A stretch of DNA of 64,000 nucleotides from Salaquimonas pukyongi (GTDB lineage: Bacteria > Pseudomonadota > Alphaproteobacteria > Rhizobiales > Rhizobiaceae): assembly GCF_001953055.1 (NCBI RefSeq), contig NZ_CP019044.1, positions 1,736,001-1,800,000 of the forward strand. Reading direction: 5' to 3'. The position numbers were made by a program, and so were the translations under genes. Positions 37,240 to 46,955 of this stretch are shown here, piece by piece; the stretch's first letter is position 1, and each line of letters starts with the position of its first letter. The notes below the pieces were generated by a model, which had not been told where the DNA came from, searched no databases, and was given only the letters and a program-made list of their open reading frames with translations.

Positions 37240-40200
37240 ATGGCCAGCAACAAAATGTTGATAGATGCCTCCCACCCGGAAGAAACCCGGGTCGTGGTGG
37301 TCCGTGGAAACCGAATTGAGGAATTTGATTTCGAGGCCCAGGAGCGCAAACAGCTCCGCGGCAACATCTATCTTGCAAAGGTAACACGGGTCGAACCGTC
37401 GCTGCAGGCGGCGTTTGTCGACTATGGCGGAAACCGGCACGGTTTTCTCGCCTTTTCCGAAATCCATCCTGACTACTACCAGATTCCGGCAGCCGACCGG
37501 CAGGCGCTGCTTGCCGAGGAGGAGGCCGTCGCAGCCGAGGCTGAAGCCCAGGAAGAGGCTGATGCGCTGATCGATGCCGATGACGACGGCGATGGGGAAG
37601 AAGCCCCCGCGCCGAAGCGGTCCCGCCGCCGTTCCAGGCGCTCCAAGGCGGAAAAGCCGGCCAAAGGGGCGGCAGCAGAGGATGCAGATACCGAGACAGC
37701 AGAGGCAGATGCCGGTGAAGAACCTTCCGGCGCTGATGCTTCGGCTGATATTGCCGATAGCGAAGCGGAGGAAGCTGAAAAACCCAAAAAGCCGAAGCGC
37801 AAACCCCGTGCCGCCGCAAAACCGCGCACCCGCAAAACCGCCCGCAAGAAATCCGCCGGCGATGCTGAAGACAGCGCGGACGGCAGCAAAGCGGACGCAG
37901 AAGACGGCAGCAAGACCATTGCTGCGATGATGGAAACCGATTCGGTCTCCGAACCCGCACCACCGGCAGACGATGATGCCGAGGACGAGCGCAGCACCGA
38001 CGGCGCGGAACACGAAGGTGCCGGTGAAACCGACGCTGAAGCAGCTTCCGAACCCAAAAAGCGCAAGCCCCGCGCCACCAGATCCCGCAAGAAAAAAGCG
38101 GAGGATGAAGCCGTGAGCGCCGGGGCCGAAAGCGGCGAAAACGATGACTCCGAACCGGAGAAGGAAAAGCCGAAGAGAACGCGCTCCAGGTCCAAGAAAG
38201 CCAAGGAAGCCGAAAAAGACACCGAAAAGCCGGAAGAAGAAACGGCGGAAGCTGCTTCCTCCGGCGAAGAGGCCGCTGAAGCGCCGAAAAAGGCCCGCCG
38301 CCCGCGGCGGCGCAAGAAGGCCCGGGAAGAGGCAGGTGACGAGACGACCGGCAAGCAAGCAAAGCCGGAAGACGGCGACAACGGCGCTGACCAGTCCGAC
38401 GCAAACGGCCATGAGGCAAATGGCGGCGTGATCGAATCGGTCGGTCAGGACGATGCCCTGGAAGAAGGCCGCATCAAGCGCCCGCGCCGGCAATACAAGA
38501 TCCAGGAGGTCGTTCGACGCCGCCAGGTCATGCTGGTTCAGGTCGTCAAGGAAGAACGCGGCAACAAGGGGGCAGCGCTTACCACCTATCTGTCGCTCGC
38601 CGGCCGTTATTCGGTACTGATGCCCAACACCGCCCGAGGCGGCGGGATTTCCCGCAAGATCACCAATCCGGCTGACCGCAAGCGGCTCAAGAGCATTGCC
38701 CAGGCGCTCGACGTGCCCAAGGGCATGGGGGTTATTCTGCGCACCGCCGGTGCCTCCCGCGAGCAGGAGGAAATCCAGCGCGACTTCGACTACCTGATGC
38801 GGCTGTGGGACAATGTACGCAACCTGACACTGGCTTCCACCGCACCGATCCTGGTCTATGAGGAAGGCAGCCTGATCAAGCGCTCCATCCGCGATCTTTA
38901 CAACAAGGATATCGGCGAGATCGTGGTTTCCGGTGAGGCCGGCTATCAGGAAGCCCGCGACTTCATGAACATGCTCATGCCGAGTCATGAAAAGAACGTG
39001 AAGCTCTACAAGGGCGACCAGCCGATCCTCTCGCGCTACAGCATCGAAAGCCAGCTCGAGAAGATGGTAACACCGCAGGTAACGCTGAAATCCGGCGGCT
39101 ATCTGATCATCAACCAGACCGAAGCACTGGTTGCCATCGACGTGAACTCCGGCAAGTCAACCCGCGAGCATTCCATCGAGGCAACCGCCCTGCAGACCAA
39201 TCTGGAAGCGGCCGAGGAAATTGCCCGGCAACTGCGCTTGCGCGATCTTGCTGGCCTCATTGTCATCGACTTCATCGACATGGAGGAAAAGCGCAACAAC
39301 CGCTCGGTCGAGCGCAAACTCAAGGAATGCCTGAAGAGCGACCGCGCCCGCATCCAGGTCGGCCATATCTCCCATTTTGGACTGCTGGAAATGTCGCGCC
39401 AGCGCATTCGTGCCAGCGTTCTGGAAAGCACCATGGCAGTCTGCCCGACATGCCACGGCGTTGGCCATGTGCGTTCGCAGTCCTCGTTGGCACTGTTGAT
39501 CCTGCGGGCACTGGAGGACCACCTCAACCGCAACAGCCGCAACGATGTTTCGGTCAAGGTCTCTCCATCGATGGCCATGTATATTCTCAACACCAAGCGG
39601 CGGGCGCTCAGTTCGATGGAGCAGCGCTTCGGCCTGCAGATCATCATCGAAGCCGACCACGACATCGGGGACCAGGACTATTCGTTCGAAAAAGGCGATC
39701 CGGCAACCGGTGAACCGGGATCGGCCGCCGTCAACATGATGCATGGCAGCACGCCGTTCGATCACGACAGTGAAGATGAAGACAATGAGGACGAGGACGG
39801 GCGCAACAAGCGCGGGCGCCGCCGCCGTGGCCGTGGCAGGGACAAGGATCGTGAGCGTGATCGCGACACCGGCCGCGAGACTGACCGCGAAGCCGGCGGT
39901 GACCGCAACGATGCCCAGAGTGCGCGGGACACAAGCAGCGATGTATCCGGGGAAGCCGATGATGCTGCAAACGGCAATGCGGCCTCCACGGAGGAACCGG
40001 CAGCAGAAAGCGCAAGCCGCCGCCGCACACGCCGCTCAAAATCAGCAGATGCCGGCGAATCGCAGGATGGCAAAAAGGCTGCAAAAGCCGACACGCCTTC
40101 AGCCGATCCGCAGAGCGAAGAAGACGAAGCGGATGCCGAAGCCCGCCGCGCCAAACGGCGCACTGGCCGTCCCGGAAAAAAGGCGAAAGTTGCGGCCGAA

Positions 40201-40383
40201 GAATCAGACACCGATACCGCCAGCGAGGCTGTTGCTGACGATTCTCCCCGCGAAACGGCGCCACCGCGAAAGGTTCAGCGCCGCAATACCCGGCGGGTCA
40301 AGAAAGATGGCGATGAAGTTGCTGATGGCGAAGAAGCCGCCTCCGGCGAAAGTCAGCCAGGCTGGAGCGGCTTTCTGAGCTGA
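37240..40383 (+). CDS. rne: Ribonuclease E
   Basis: The 1047-residue endoribonuclease starts RNA turnover and processes rRNA and tRNA precursors. The catalytic core is complete: S1 strands, the ALVAIDVNSG and GLIVIDFIDM acidic sites, and the Zn-link CPTCHG. About 320 residues of alternating acidic and Lys/Arg-rich sequence (about 88-408) are inserted inside the S1 domain. The C-terminal part (about 845-1047) is a similar disordered scaffold, expected to bind degradosome partners. GGAGAAC precedes ATG. Confidence 0.96.
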   Translation: MASNKMLIDASHPEETRVVVVRGNRIEEFDFEAQERKQLRGNIYLAKVTRVEPSLQAAFVDYGGNRHGFLAFSEIHPDYYQIPAADRQALLAEEEAVAAEAEAQEEADALIDADDDGDGEEAPAPKRSRRRSRRSKAEKPAKGAAAEDADTETAEADAGEEPSGADASADIADSEAEEAEKPKKPKRKPRAAAKPRTRKTARKKSAGDAEDSADGSKADAEDGSKTIAAMMETDSVSEPAPPADDDAEDERSTDGAEHEGAGETDAEAASEPKKRKPRATRSRKKKAEDEAVSAGAESGENDDSEPEKEKPKRTRSRSKKAKEAEKDTEKPEEETAEAASSGEEAAEAPKKARRPRRRKKAREEAGDETTGKQAKPEDGDNGADQSDANGHEANGGVIESVGQDDALEEGRIKRPRRQYKIQEVVRRRQVMLVQVVKEERGNKGAALTTYLSLAGRYSVLMPNTARGGGISRKITNPADRKRLKSIAQALDVPKGMGVILRTAGASREQEEIQRDFDYLMRLWDNVRNLTLASTAPILVYEEGSLIKRSIRDLYNKDIGEIVVSGEAGYQEARDFMNMLMPSHEKNVKLYKGDQPILSRYSIESQLEKMVTPQVTLKSGGYLIINQTEALVAIDVNSGKSTREHSIEATALQTNLEAAEEIARQLRLRDLAGLIVIDFIDMEEKRNNRSVERKLKECLKSDRARIQVGHISHFGLLEMSRQRIRASVLESTMAVCPTCHGVGHVRSQSSLALLILRALEDHLNRNSRNDVSVKVSPSMAMYILNTKRRALSSMEQRFGLQIIIEADHDIGDQDYSFEKGDPATGEPGSAAVNMMHGSTPFDHDSEDEDNEDEDGRNKRGRRRRGRGRDKDRERDRDTGRETDREAGGDRNDAQSARDTSSDVSGEADDAANGNAASTEEPAAESASRRRTRRSKSADAGESQDGKKAAKADTPSADPQSEEDEADAEARRAKRRTGRPGKKAKVAAEESDTDTASEAVADDSPRETAPPRKVQRRNTRRVKKDGDEVADGEEAASGESQPGWSGFLS

Positions 40384-40432
40384 TTACGCTTCCGGTTTTG
40401 CAAACAGCATAAGGCAAAAACAATGTTTGAGC

Positions 40433-40464
40433 AGCAGGGCATGGATGGATTTCCATGCCCTGCT
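40433..40464 (+). terminator. Long stem-loop after rne
   Basis: AGCAGGGCATGG and CCATGCCCTGCT form a perfect 12-base stem with an eight-base loop, 50 bases after the rne stop. No T-run follows, so it is probably a Rho-assisted terminator or 3'-end protector. Confidence 0.5.
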
Positions 40465-40553
40465 TGCCACTTGCCACCTTGTCGCCACATGCGCGGTGTC
40501 CTAGTTTCAATCGTGTTTTCGCCCAATTCAGATTTTCGGCGACCGGAACAACC

Positions 40554-41966
40554 ATGCCGCTTGAAGCAATAAAATCCATTTCTCACCTCCCCGCCACGCC
40601 AGCACACCCAAGCAGGCCGGTTTTATCCGTCCTTTCTGCCATTTTCCTGATCCTTGTCCTTGCGATGCCGAATACCGGCTGGGCGCAGCGCCTGCCGCTG
40701 GTGCGCGATGCGGAGATTGAGGGGCTGCTGAAATCCTACACTGCACCGATATTTGCTGCCGCCGGCCTTGGAAAGGGTGCGGTCGACGTCTATCTGGTGC
40801 ACAATCCCGCCTTTAATGCATTCGTCACCGACCGCCGGATGTTCATTCATACCGGCGCCTTGATGCAGGCCGATGTTCCCAATGAGATCATCGGCGTGAT
40901 CGCTCACGAAACCGGCCATATCATCGGCGGCCATCAGGTCAGAATGCGCGACCGGCTGGAGCGGGCCCAGGTGCTGGCGGCCGTTGGTGCCCTGCTTGGC
41001 GCCGGCGCAATGGTGGCAGGCGGCGATCTGGGCGATGCAGCCGGACAGGCCATCATTTCGGGCGGCGGCAATACGCTCAAACGCACGCTGCTTTCCTATC
41101 AGCGCGAAGAGGAAACTGCCGCTGACCGCGCAGCCGTCACCCTGCTGGAAAAAACCGGCCAGTCCGGCGCCGGCATGCTCAAGACGTTCGAGCGGCTGGG
41201 TTCCCAATTGCTGTTTTCCTCCTCGCGCATCGACCCCTACATCCAGAGCCACCCCCTGCCCCGCGCCCGCATTGCCCTGCTTCAAACCGTTGTGCGCCAG
41301 TCGCCGAGCTTTAACAGGCCCGATCCCGAGGCACTGCAAATCCGCCACGACATGGCGCGCGCCAAGATTGCCGCCTATGCGGGCGGGCTTGGCCAGGTCC
41401 GGCGGCTGTTCAGGGACAGGCCCAACAGCCTTCCCGCCCTCTATGGCACCGCCATCGCGCAATATCTGCGCGGCGATGTGAAAAGCGCCTTGCGGGTTAT
41501 CGACAAATTGATTCAGAAGATGCCAAATCACGCCTATCTGTATGAAATCAAGGCGGAAATACTGCTGAAGAGCCGCCAGGCCGGCAAGGCGGTCGCCCCC
41601 ATGCGCAAGGCCATCCAGCTCGATCCCTTCAAATCCGGCCTGCTGCGTGTCCAATACGGCCATGTGCTGCTGGAAACCGGCAAGCGCGAAAACATTGCCG
41701 AGGCGATTAAGCAGATCAAGGCCGGCCTTGCCCGCGACCGGAAAACCGTTTCAGGCTATGAATTTCTTGCCCGTGCCTATGCCAAGCTCGGACGGGAGGC
41801 GGAAGCCCTTGCCGCCACTGCAGAACAGCGGTTTCTTGTCGGCCGCTACAAGGAAGCAAAACAGTTCGCCTTTCGCGCTCAAAAAGGTTTGAAGAAGAAT
41901 TCACCGCAATGGGTTCGCATGCAGGACATTGTTCTGTACAAGCCGAAGAAGAAGAAACGCTTCTAG
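40554..41966 (+). CDS. Periplasmic M48 metalloprotease with TPR repeats (BepA-like)
   Basis: The 470-residue protein has a signal peptide (core VLSVLSAIFLILVLAM, ending GWAQ), an M48 domain with the zinc motif HETGH (VIAHETGHIIGGH), and a C-terminal TPR region (LPALYGTAIAQYLRGD and onwards). BepA in E. coli assists and quality-controls outer-membrane proteins such as LptD. The same architecture suggests an equivalent role. The start at 40554 (MPLEAIKSISHL) follows CGGAACAACC. It is followed after 50 bases by a DsbA-family gene, consistent with envelope protein folding. Confidence 0.92.
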   Translation: MPLEAIKSISHLPATPAHPSRPVLSVLSAIFLILVLAMPNTGWAQRLPLVRDAEIEGLLKSYTAPIFAAAGLGKGAVDVYLVHNPAFNAFVTDRRMFIHTGALMQADVPNEIIGVIAHETGHIIGGHQVRMRDRLERAQVLAAVGALLGAGAMVAGGDLGDAAGQAIISGGGNTLKRTLLSYQREEETAADRAAVTLLEKTGQSGAGMLKTFERLGSQLLFSSSRIDPYIQSHPLPRARIALLQTVVRQSPSFNRPDPEALQIRHDMARAKIAAYAGGLGQVRRLFRDRPNSLPALYGTAIAQYLRGDVKSALRVIDKLIQKMPNHAYLYEIKAEILLKSRQAGKAVAPMRKAIQLDPFKSGLLRVQYGHVLLETGKRENIAEAIKQIKAGLARDRKTVSGYEFLARAYAKLGREAEALAATAEQRFLVGRYKEAKQFAFRAQKGLKKNSPQWVRMQDIVLYKPKKKKRF

Positions 41967-42016
41967 ATTGCACGCAGCCAAGGGCTGACTGCATAACCCG
42001 ATCAGGGATATCGTTC

Positions 42017-42811
42017 ATGACACCATCTTCCGTCCAATACTCGACCCTGCGCAATTTTGCCGGCCGAAGCCTGGCTGCGGCAGCCCTTGCATTGACACTG
42101 CTCCTGCCGGCACCGGGCGCCGGTAATCAGGCCATGGCCGCTGAACTTGACCGGGCCGAGGTGGAGAAGATCGTTCGCGAATACCTGCTTGCAAATCCCG
42201 AGATCATGCTGGAAGTCCAGCAGGCACTGGAGCAAAAACAGGAGGAAATGCGGCTTGCCCAGCAGAAGGATACCCTGCAGGAGCGCGCCGGCACCATTTT
42301 CAACTCCAAACACCAGATGGTCATCGGCGACCCGGATGCGCCGATCACGGTGGTTGAGTTCTTCGACTATAATTGCGGGTTCTGCCGCCGTGCCCTGGCT
42401 GACATGGAGCGCATACTTGAGGAAAACAAGGACGTCAAATTCATCCTCAAGGAATTTCCCGTCCTCGGCGAGGCTTCGCTTGCCGCCCACCGCGTGTCCT
42501 TGAGCGTAGCGCGCAACTTTCCCGATATTTATGCGGAGTTTCACCGTCAGTTGCTGAGCCATGAAGGCCGCAAGGATGGCGATGTGGCACTGGAAATTGC
42601 CCAGTTTCTCGGCGCCGACCGCAAGAAGCTGGTCGATGACCTTGCCAATCCGGATACCATGGCCGCCTTCAGCGAAATTTATTCCATCGCCGACGGACTG
42701 GGCATTACCGGAACCCCCTCCTATGTGATTGGCGATGACGTCGTGTTCGGCGCCGTCGGCTATGACCGCCTGATGCCGCTGATCGAGGAACAAACCGGCG
42801 AAGGCGGGTAA
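42017..42811 (+). CDS. DsbA-family periplasmic thiol oxidoreductase (Com1/ScsC-like)
   Basis: The 264-residue protein has a signal peptide (about residues 1-42, ending AMA), an N-terminal helical extension (EQKQEEMRLAQQKD) and a thioredoxin-fold domain with the active site C120-G-F-C123. The cis-proline loop reads GTPSYVIGDDVVFGA. It forms or rearranges disulfides in secreted proteins. The N-terminal extension is as in Com1/ScsC-type enzymes, some of which form trimers. It lies behind the BepA-like protease gene. Confidence 0.9.
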   Translation: MTPSSVQYSTLRNFAGRSLAAAALALTLLLPAPGAGNQAMAAELDRAEVEKIVREYLLANPEIMLEVQQALEQKQEEMRLAQQKDTLQERAGTIFNSKHQMVIGDPDAPITVVEFFDYNCGFCRRALADMERILEENKDVKFILKEFPVLGEASLAAHRVSLSVARNFPDIYAEFHRQLLSHEGRKDGDVALEIAQFLGADRKKLVDDLANPDTMAAFSEIYSIADGLGITGTPSYVIGDDVVFGAVGYDRLMPLIEEQTGEGG

Positions 42812-43075
42812 AACCGGCGCCCATTTCCATGGTTCGCCGGCCCGGTAACCTTTTCTGGTGAAAAGGAGCCTTCGGCCGGCTCTGCCGCGCGAAAACCCTT
42901 TCCCTCCAACGGCGCTGTCTGTATAACCGCCGGGATCAAATTACCTGGTACGCCGTGCCGTGCGCAGTCTGTTGCGGTTTAACTGAATTATCCGACGGCC
43001 TGCCCCGGTGCCTTTACCAACCCGCGCACCGGTTTTACGGGGAATGGCTGTACCGCGCCACCGGATGGGACACAC

Positions 43076-43537
43076 ATGTCGAAAAAGAACGCCATCGATC
43101 AGGAAATGATCCGCGAACTGGCGGAACTCCTGAAAGAAACCGAACTAAGCGAAATCGAGGTTGAGCAGGATGACCTGCGCATCCGCATCGCGCGCCATGC
43201 GGCGCCGCGTGCTGTCGAGGTTGCTGCCCCTGCCGTTGCAGCACCTGCGCCTGCCCAGCCTGCCGCTGCCCCCGCCGCTGCAGCCCAGGACGACGAAAAC
43301 CATCCCGGCGCTGTGACGTCGCCCATGGTCGGCACTGCCTATCATTGCCCCGCTCCGGGCTCTGACCCGTTTGTGAAGGTGGGCGATAGCGTCAAGGCGG
43401 GCCAGACAGTCATGATCGTCGAGGCGATGAAGACCATGAACCAGATCGCCGCGACCAAGGCCGGCACGGTTTCGCGCATCCTGGTCGAGGACTCGCAGCC
43501 CGTCGAATATGGCGAACCGCTGCTGATCATCGAGTAA
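43076..43537 (+). CDS. accB: Biotin carboxyl carrier protein of acetyl-CoA carboxylase
   Basis: The 153-residue BCCP has an Ala/Pro-rich linker (about 46-70) and a biotinyl domain with Lys119 in VEAMKTMN, the site of biotin attachment. It carries carboxyl-biotin between AccC and the transferase in the first step of fatty-acid synthesis. ATG at 43076 lies behind GGATGGGAC. accC follows 32 bases later, the standard accBC operon. Confidence 0.96.
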   Translation: MSKKNAIDQEMIRELAELLKETELSEIEVEQDDLRIRIARHAAPRAVEVAAPAVAAPAPAQPAAAPAAAAQDDENHPGAVTSPMVGTAYHCPAPGSDPFVKVGDSVKAGQTVMIVEAMKTMNQIAATKAGTVSRILVEDSQPVEYGEPLLIIE

Positions 43538-43569
43538 TGCAGCCGCTGTTTCCTGCGAGGTAGCCAGGG

Positions 43570-44917
43570 ATGTTCAAGAAAGTTCTCATTGCCAACCGCG
43601 GCGAGATCGCCCTGCGCATTCTGCGCGCCTGCCGCGAGCTTGAAATTCCCACCGTCGCCGTTCACTCCACCGCGGACGAAACGGCAATGCATGTGCGCCT
43701 TGCCGATGAAAGCGTGTGCATCGGCCCCCGCAGTCGAAGAAAAGCTATCTCAACATGCACGAGATCATGGCAGCGTGCGAGATTACGGGTGCAGACGCAA
43801 TCCACCCCGGTTACGGTTTCCTGTCGGAAAACGCGAAATTCGCCGAGATCCTGGAAGCCCATGACATCACCTTCATCGGACCTTCTGCCGAACACATCCG
43901 CATCATGGGCGACAAGATCGAGGCCAAGATTACGGCAAAACGCCTCGGCATTCCCGTTGTGCCGGGTTCTGAAGGTGGCGTGACCGACGAGAAATCGGCC
44001 AAGCGCATTGCCGCTGACATCGGCTATCCGGTGATCATCAAGGCTGCTGCCGGCGGTGGCGGGCGCGGCATGAAGGTCGCCACAAGCGAATCTGAACTGT
44101 CCCAGGCATTTCACACCGCCCGCAGTGAAGCAGGCGCCGCTTTTGGCGATGATGCGGTTTATATCGAAAAATACCTTTCCAAACCGCGCCACATCGAAGT
44201 TCAGGTAATGGGCGACGGCAAGGGCGGCGGCATTCACCTTGGCGAGCGCGACTGCTCCCTGCAGCGCCGTCACCAGAAGGTATGGGAGGAAGCGCCCTCC
44301 CCGGTGCTGGGCGAAGCAGACCGCCGCAAGATCGGTGAAATCTGCGCCAAGGCCGTTCAGGGCATGGGCTATTCGGGCGCCGGGACCGTGGAATTCCTTT
44401 GGGAAGACGGCGAATTCTATTTCATCGAGATGAACACCCGCCTGCAGGTGGAACACCCGATCACCGAAATGATCACCCGCATCGATCTGGTCAACGAACA
44501 GTTGCGGGTGGCTGCCGGCGAAGGCCTTTCGGTGAGCCAGGAGGATGTCATCTTCTCCGGCCATGCCATCGAATGCCGCATCAATGCCGAGCATCCTGAA
44601 ACTTTCGTCCCCTCACCGGGCAAGATCAGCTATTACCATCCCCCGGCGGGCTGGGCGTTCGGGTCGATTCAGGTGTCTATCAGGGATATTCCATCCCCCC
44701 GCACTATGACAGCCTGATCGGCAAGCTGATCGTTCACGCCCGCACCCGCGAAGAATGCATGCGCCGCCTGCACCGCGCGCTCGACGAGTTCGTCGTCGAC
44801 GGCATTGAGACCACCTTGCCGCTGTTTCGCGATCTTGTCACCAATCCGGACATCGCGGCCGGCAATTACGACATCCACTGGCTGGAAAAATACCTCGCTG
44901 CCCGCCAGGACTCCTGA
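43570..44917 (+). CDS. accC: Biotin carboxylase, with two frameshifts in this sequence
   Basis: The ATP-grasp enzyme carboxylates biotin on AccB. Read across two breaks, the product has 449 residues, exactly the E. coli length. It begins [20 protein letters not shown], continues with [26 protein letters not shown] and [19 protein letters not shown], and ends [11 protein letters not shown]. The breaks are at 43725-43729, where one extra C gives [13 protein letters not shown], and at 44640-44644, where one extra C gives [14 protein letters not shown]. Both are C runs one base short. accC is essential, so sequencing error is far more likely than gene loss. Confidence 0.93.
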
Positions 44918-44984
44918 CCGGCCACTGCTATTGTCGCCCGCAATATAAATCGCTATTTCAGGCACATAGCGACAAAGAAGAGCC

Positions 44985-45656
44985 ATGGCCGGAACCCAGG
45001 ACATTCTGCTTGAAATCACGCCGCAGGTTTTGCTGAAGGCCTATGCCTGCGGCATTTTTCCGATGGCCGAATCCGCAGACGATCCAGGCCTGTTCTGGGT
45101 TGAACCGGAAATGCGCGGCGTCATTCCGCTGGATGCGTTCCACATTCCCTCCAGCCTGCGAAAAACACTGCGCAAAAACCTGTTTGACGTGCGCATCGAC
45201 ACCGCCTTCCACCAGGTCATGGAAGCCTGCAGCGCACAAACGCCGGATCGCCGGACAACCTGGATCAACGAGCGCATCAAGCGCCTGTACGGCGAACTGC
45301 ACCTGCTCGGCAATGCCCACAGCGTGGAGTGCTGGAAAGACGATGAACTGGTTGGTGGCCTTTACGGCGTGCGGCTGGGCGCCGCCTTTTTTGGCGAAAG
45401 CATGTTTTCGCGCCAGCGCGATGCCTCAAAGGTGGCGCTGGTGCATCTGGTCCACCGCATGAAAGCAGGCGGGTTCAGACTGCTCGACACCCAGTTCACC
45501 ACCGATCATCTCAAGCGCTTCGGCGCCATCGATATCCCGCGCGAGGAATACTCGCAGCTATTGGAAGAAGCCGTGCAGGCGCCTGCCGATTTCTTTCCCT
45601 ATGAGGGCGGCGGCACCTCGGACTCCATTTTGCAGTCCTTCAGCCAGATGTCATAG
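44985..45656 (+). CDS. aat: Leucyl/phenylalanyl-tRNA-protein transferase
   Basis: The 223-residue enzyme adds Leu or Phe to N-terminal Arg/Lys of proteins, marking them for ClpAP through the N-degron pathway. Characteristic segments are [20 protein letters not shown], the [19 protein letters not shown] block, and [16 protein letters not shown]. It follows accC by 67 bases. Its last 58 bases overlap the end of the convergent DUF2155 gene. Confidence 0.95.
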   Translation: MAGTQDILLEITPQVLLKAYACGIFPMAESADDPGLFWVEPEMRGVIPLDAFHIPSSLRKTLRKNLFDVRIDTAFHQVMEACSAQTPDRRTTWINERIKRLYGELHLLGNAHSVECWKDDELVGGLYGVRLGAAFFGESMFSRQRDASKVALVHLVHRMKAGGFRLLDTQFTTDHLKRFGAIDIPREEYSQLLEEAVQAPADFFPYEGGGTSDSILQSFSQMS

Positions 45657-46027
45657 ACGGGGTGCTCGACCGCGTTCAGGCCCGGACTGTCGGCAAACAT
45701 CCAGCCGGTGAAAATGCGCCGGATGTTGGAATCCAGCGTGATTTCGTCAACCTCGACAAAGGTGGTGGTCTTCGGCGTTTCGGTCTTGGGCCGAGAATAG
45801 CACACCCGCGGCGTTACCTGCAGCGCGCCAAACTGCACAGTCTCATCGATATAGACATCAAAGGTATGGATGCGGCCGGTGATCTTGTCGATGCCGGAAA
45901 ACACCGCAACCCGGTTGGCCGTCTTGTCATTGGCCACACCTTCAAACGGCAACACCGCCGCGGCGGCGGCCAGCAACACTGCCCGCAAGAGCCGCCCCTT
46001 GCCGGTGTTGCGTTGTTCGTTGCGCAT
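45599..46027 (-). CDS. DUF2155 periplasmic protein
   Basis: The protein of about 142 residues has a signal peptide ([20 protein letters not shown], then an Ala-rich core) and the DUF2155 block around [19 protein letters not shown], with CYSRPKTE and KDCK cysteines. The family is typical of alphaproteobacteria, and its role is unknown. Starts at 46054 or 46027 both give a signal peptide. It is found next to aat and the NDUFA12 gene in rhizobia, as here, although a phosphatase gene has been inserted between. The stop lies inside the 3' end of aat on the other strand. Confidence 0.85.
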   Translation of the reverse strand: MRNEQRNTGKGRLLRAVLLAAAAAVLPFEGVANDKTANRVAVFSGIDKITGRIHTFDVYIDETVQFGALQVTPRVCYSRPKTETPKTTTFVEVDEITLDSNIRRIFTGWMFADSPGLNAVEHPVYDIWLKDCKMESEVPPPS

Positions 46028-46176
46028 GGTTCGCGATTGCTGTCTGGATTGCATCATCAGGGCCGCACATTGAATTTTCACAGCAGGCGATTCAGTTGCC
46101 CTGCTGGTTGGTGGTCGCGTCTATAGCCTGTCTTTACGGCAGTTCCAAGGAGGCTTCCGTGCCATTTCAATCCTGC

Positions 46177-46923
46177 TTACGAGGCCGTGACCTGGCCTGC
46201 CTTGCTGCCGGTTTGCAGAACGCGGATGGTGTTTCCCTCCAGCACCACGCAACTCAGGATACCGCTTTCATAGGCGCCGGTGTCCACATTGATCCGGTTG
46301 GGCTGAATGTCGACCCGGTCCCATGGCGTATGCCCGTGCACCACCACCTTGCCGAAATCGCCCTGATGTTGAAGAAACTCGTGCCGGATCCAGATCAGAT
46401 CCTTCGCCTGCTGATTGCCAAGCCCAACCCCCGGCTTCACCCCGGCATGGGCAAAAAAATATCCGCCTTCCTCATGAAAAAGCGACAATGACGACAGAAA
46501 TTTGCGATGAGAGGCGGGAAGTGCCCGTGACAGCGCGCGCGAAGCTGCCGGCCACGCCGCATCGTCCTCCGGTTCAATGCCGTAGGACTGGAGCGTCTCA
46601 AGCCCGCCATAGCGGAAGAAATTGAAGGGGGCCTCGTCAATACCCTCGGCGAATTCGAGCATTCGCTGGTCGTGATTGCCAAGCAAAAACACCATGTCGT
46701 GGCAGCTGGCCTGTGCGATCAGGAAATCGATCAGGCCGCTGGTGTCCGGTCCCCTATCGCAATAATCGCCAAGCATGATGATACGGTGATGGGCTACGGA
46801 CGCCCGGGCAAGGTCTTCCTCGATAATCCCGAACAGCTCCTGCGCCAGGGCAAGATGGCCATGGGTGTCGCCGACCGCATAAAGCCGTACTCCCTCCGGT
46901 GCGCTTGCCTCACCCGTGAGCAT
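46177..46923 (-). CDS. Metallophosphoesterase / protein-phosphatase-like protein
   Basis: The 248-residue protein carries all metal-binding motifs of the calcineurin-like superfamily: GDTHG (about residue 18), GDYCDRG (about 52), GNHD (about 82), and a late HGH (about 196). This pattern fits PPP-type serine/threonine phosphatases or diadenosine tetraphosphatases. The start is ATG at 46923, with GAAGAGGC upstream. It lies between the DUF2155 and NDUFA12 genes on the same strand. Confidence 0.9.
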   Translation of the reverse strand: MLTGEASAPEGVRLYAVGDTHGHLALAQELFGIIEEDLARASVAHHRIIMLGDYCDRGPDTSGLIDFLIAQASCHDMVFLLGNHDQRMLEFAEGIDEAPFNFFRYGGLETLQSYGIEPEDDAAWPAASRALSRALPASHRKFLSSLSLFHEEGGYFFAHAGVKPGVGLGNQQAKDLIWIRHEFLQHQGDFGKVVVHGHTPWDRVDIQPNRINVDTGAYESGILSCVVLEGNTIRVLQTGSKAGQVTAS

Positions 46924-46955
46924 CAAATGCCTCTTCTCGCAGAAACTGTTCCCGG

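Noticed and set aside
36810-37319. Protein genes in the rne leader
   Set aside because: The frames have no ribosome binding site or recognisable motif, and they run into rne in another frame.
37037-38988. Long open frames of 583 and 460 codons antisense to rne
   Set aside because: They are mirror images of the GC-rich, repetitive rne insertion, have no ribosome binding sites, and give low-complexity proteins. rne itself is certain.
43716-44717. A separate 333-codon biotin carboxylase gene
   Set aside because: It is the middle part of accC between two single-base deletions; it lacks both the N- and C-terminal parts.
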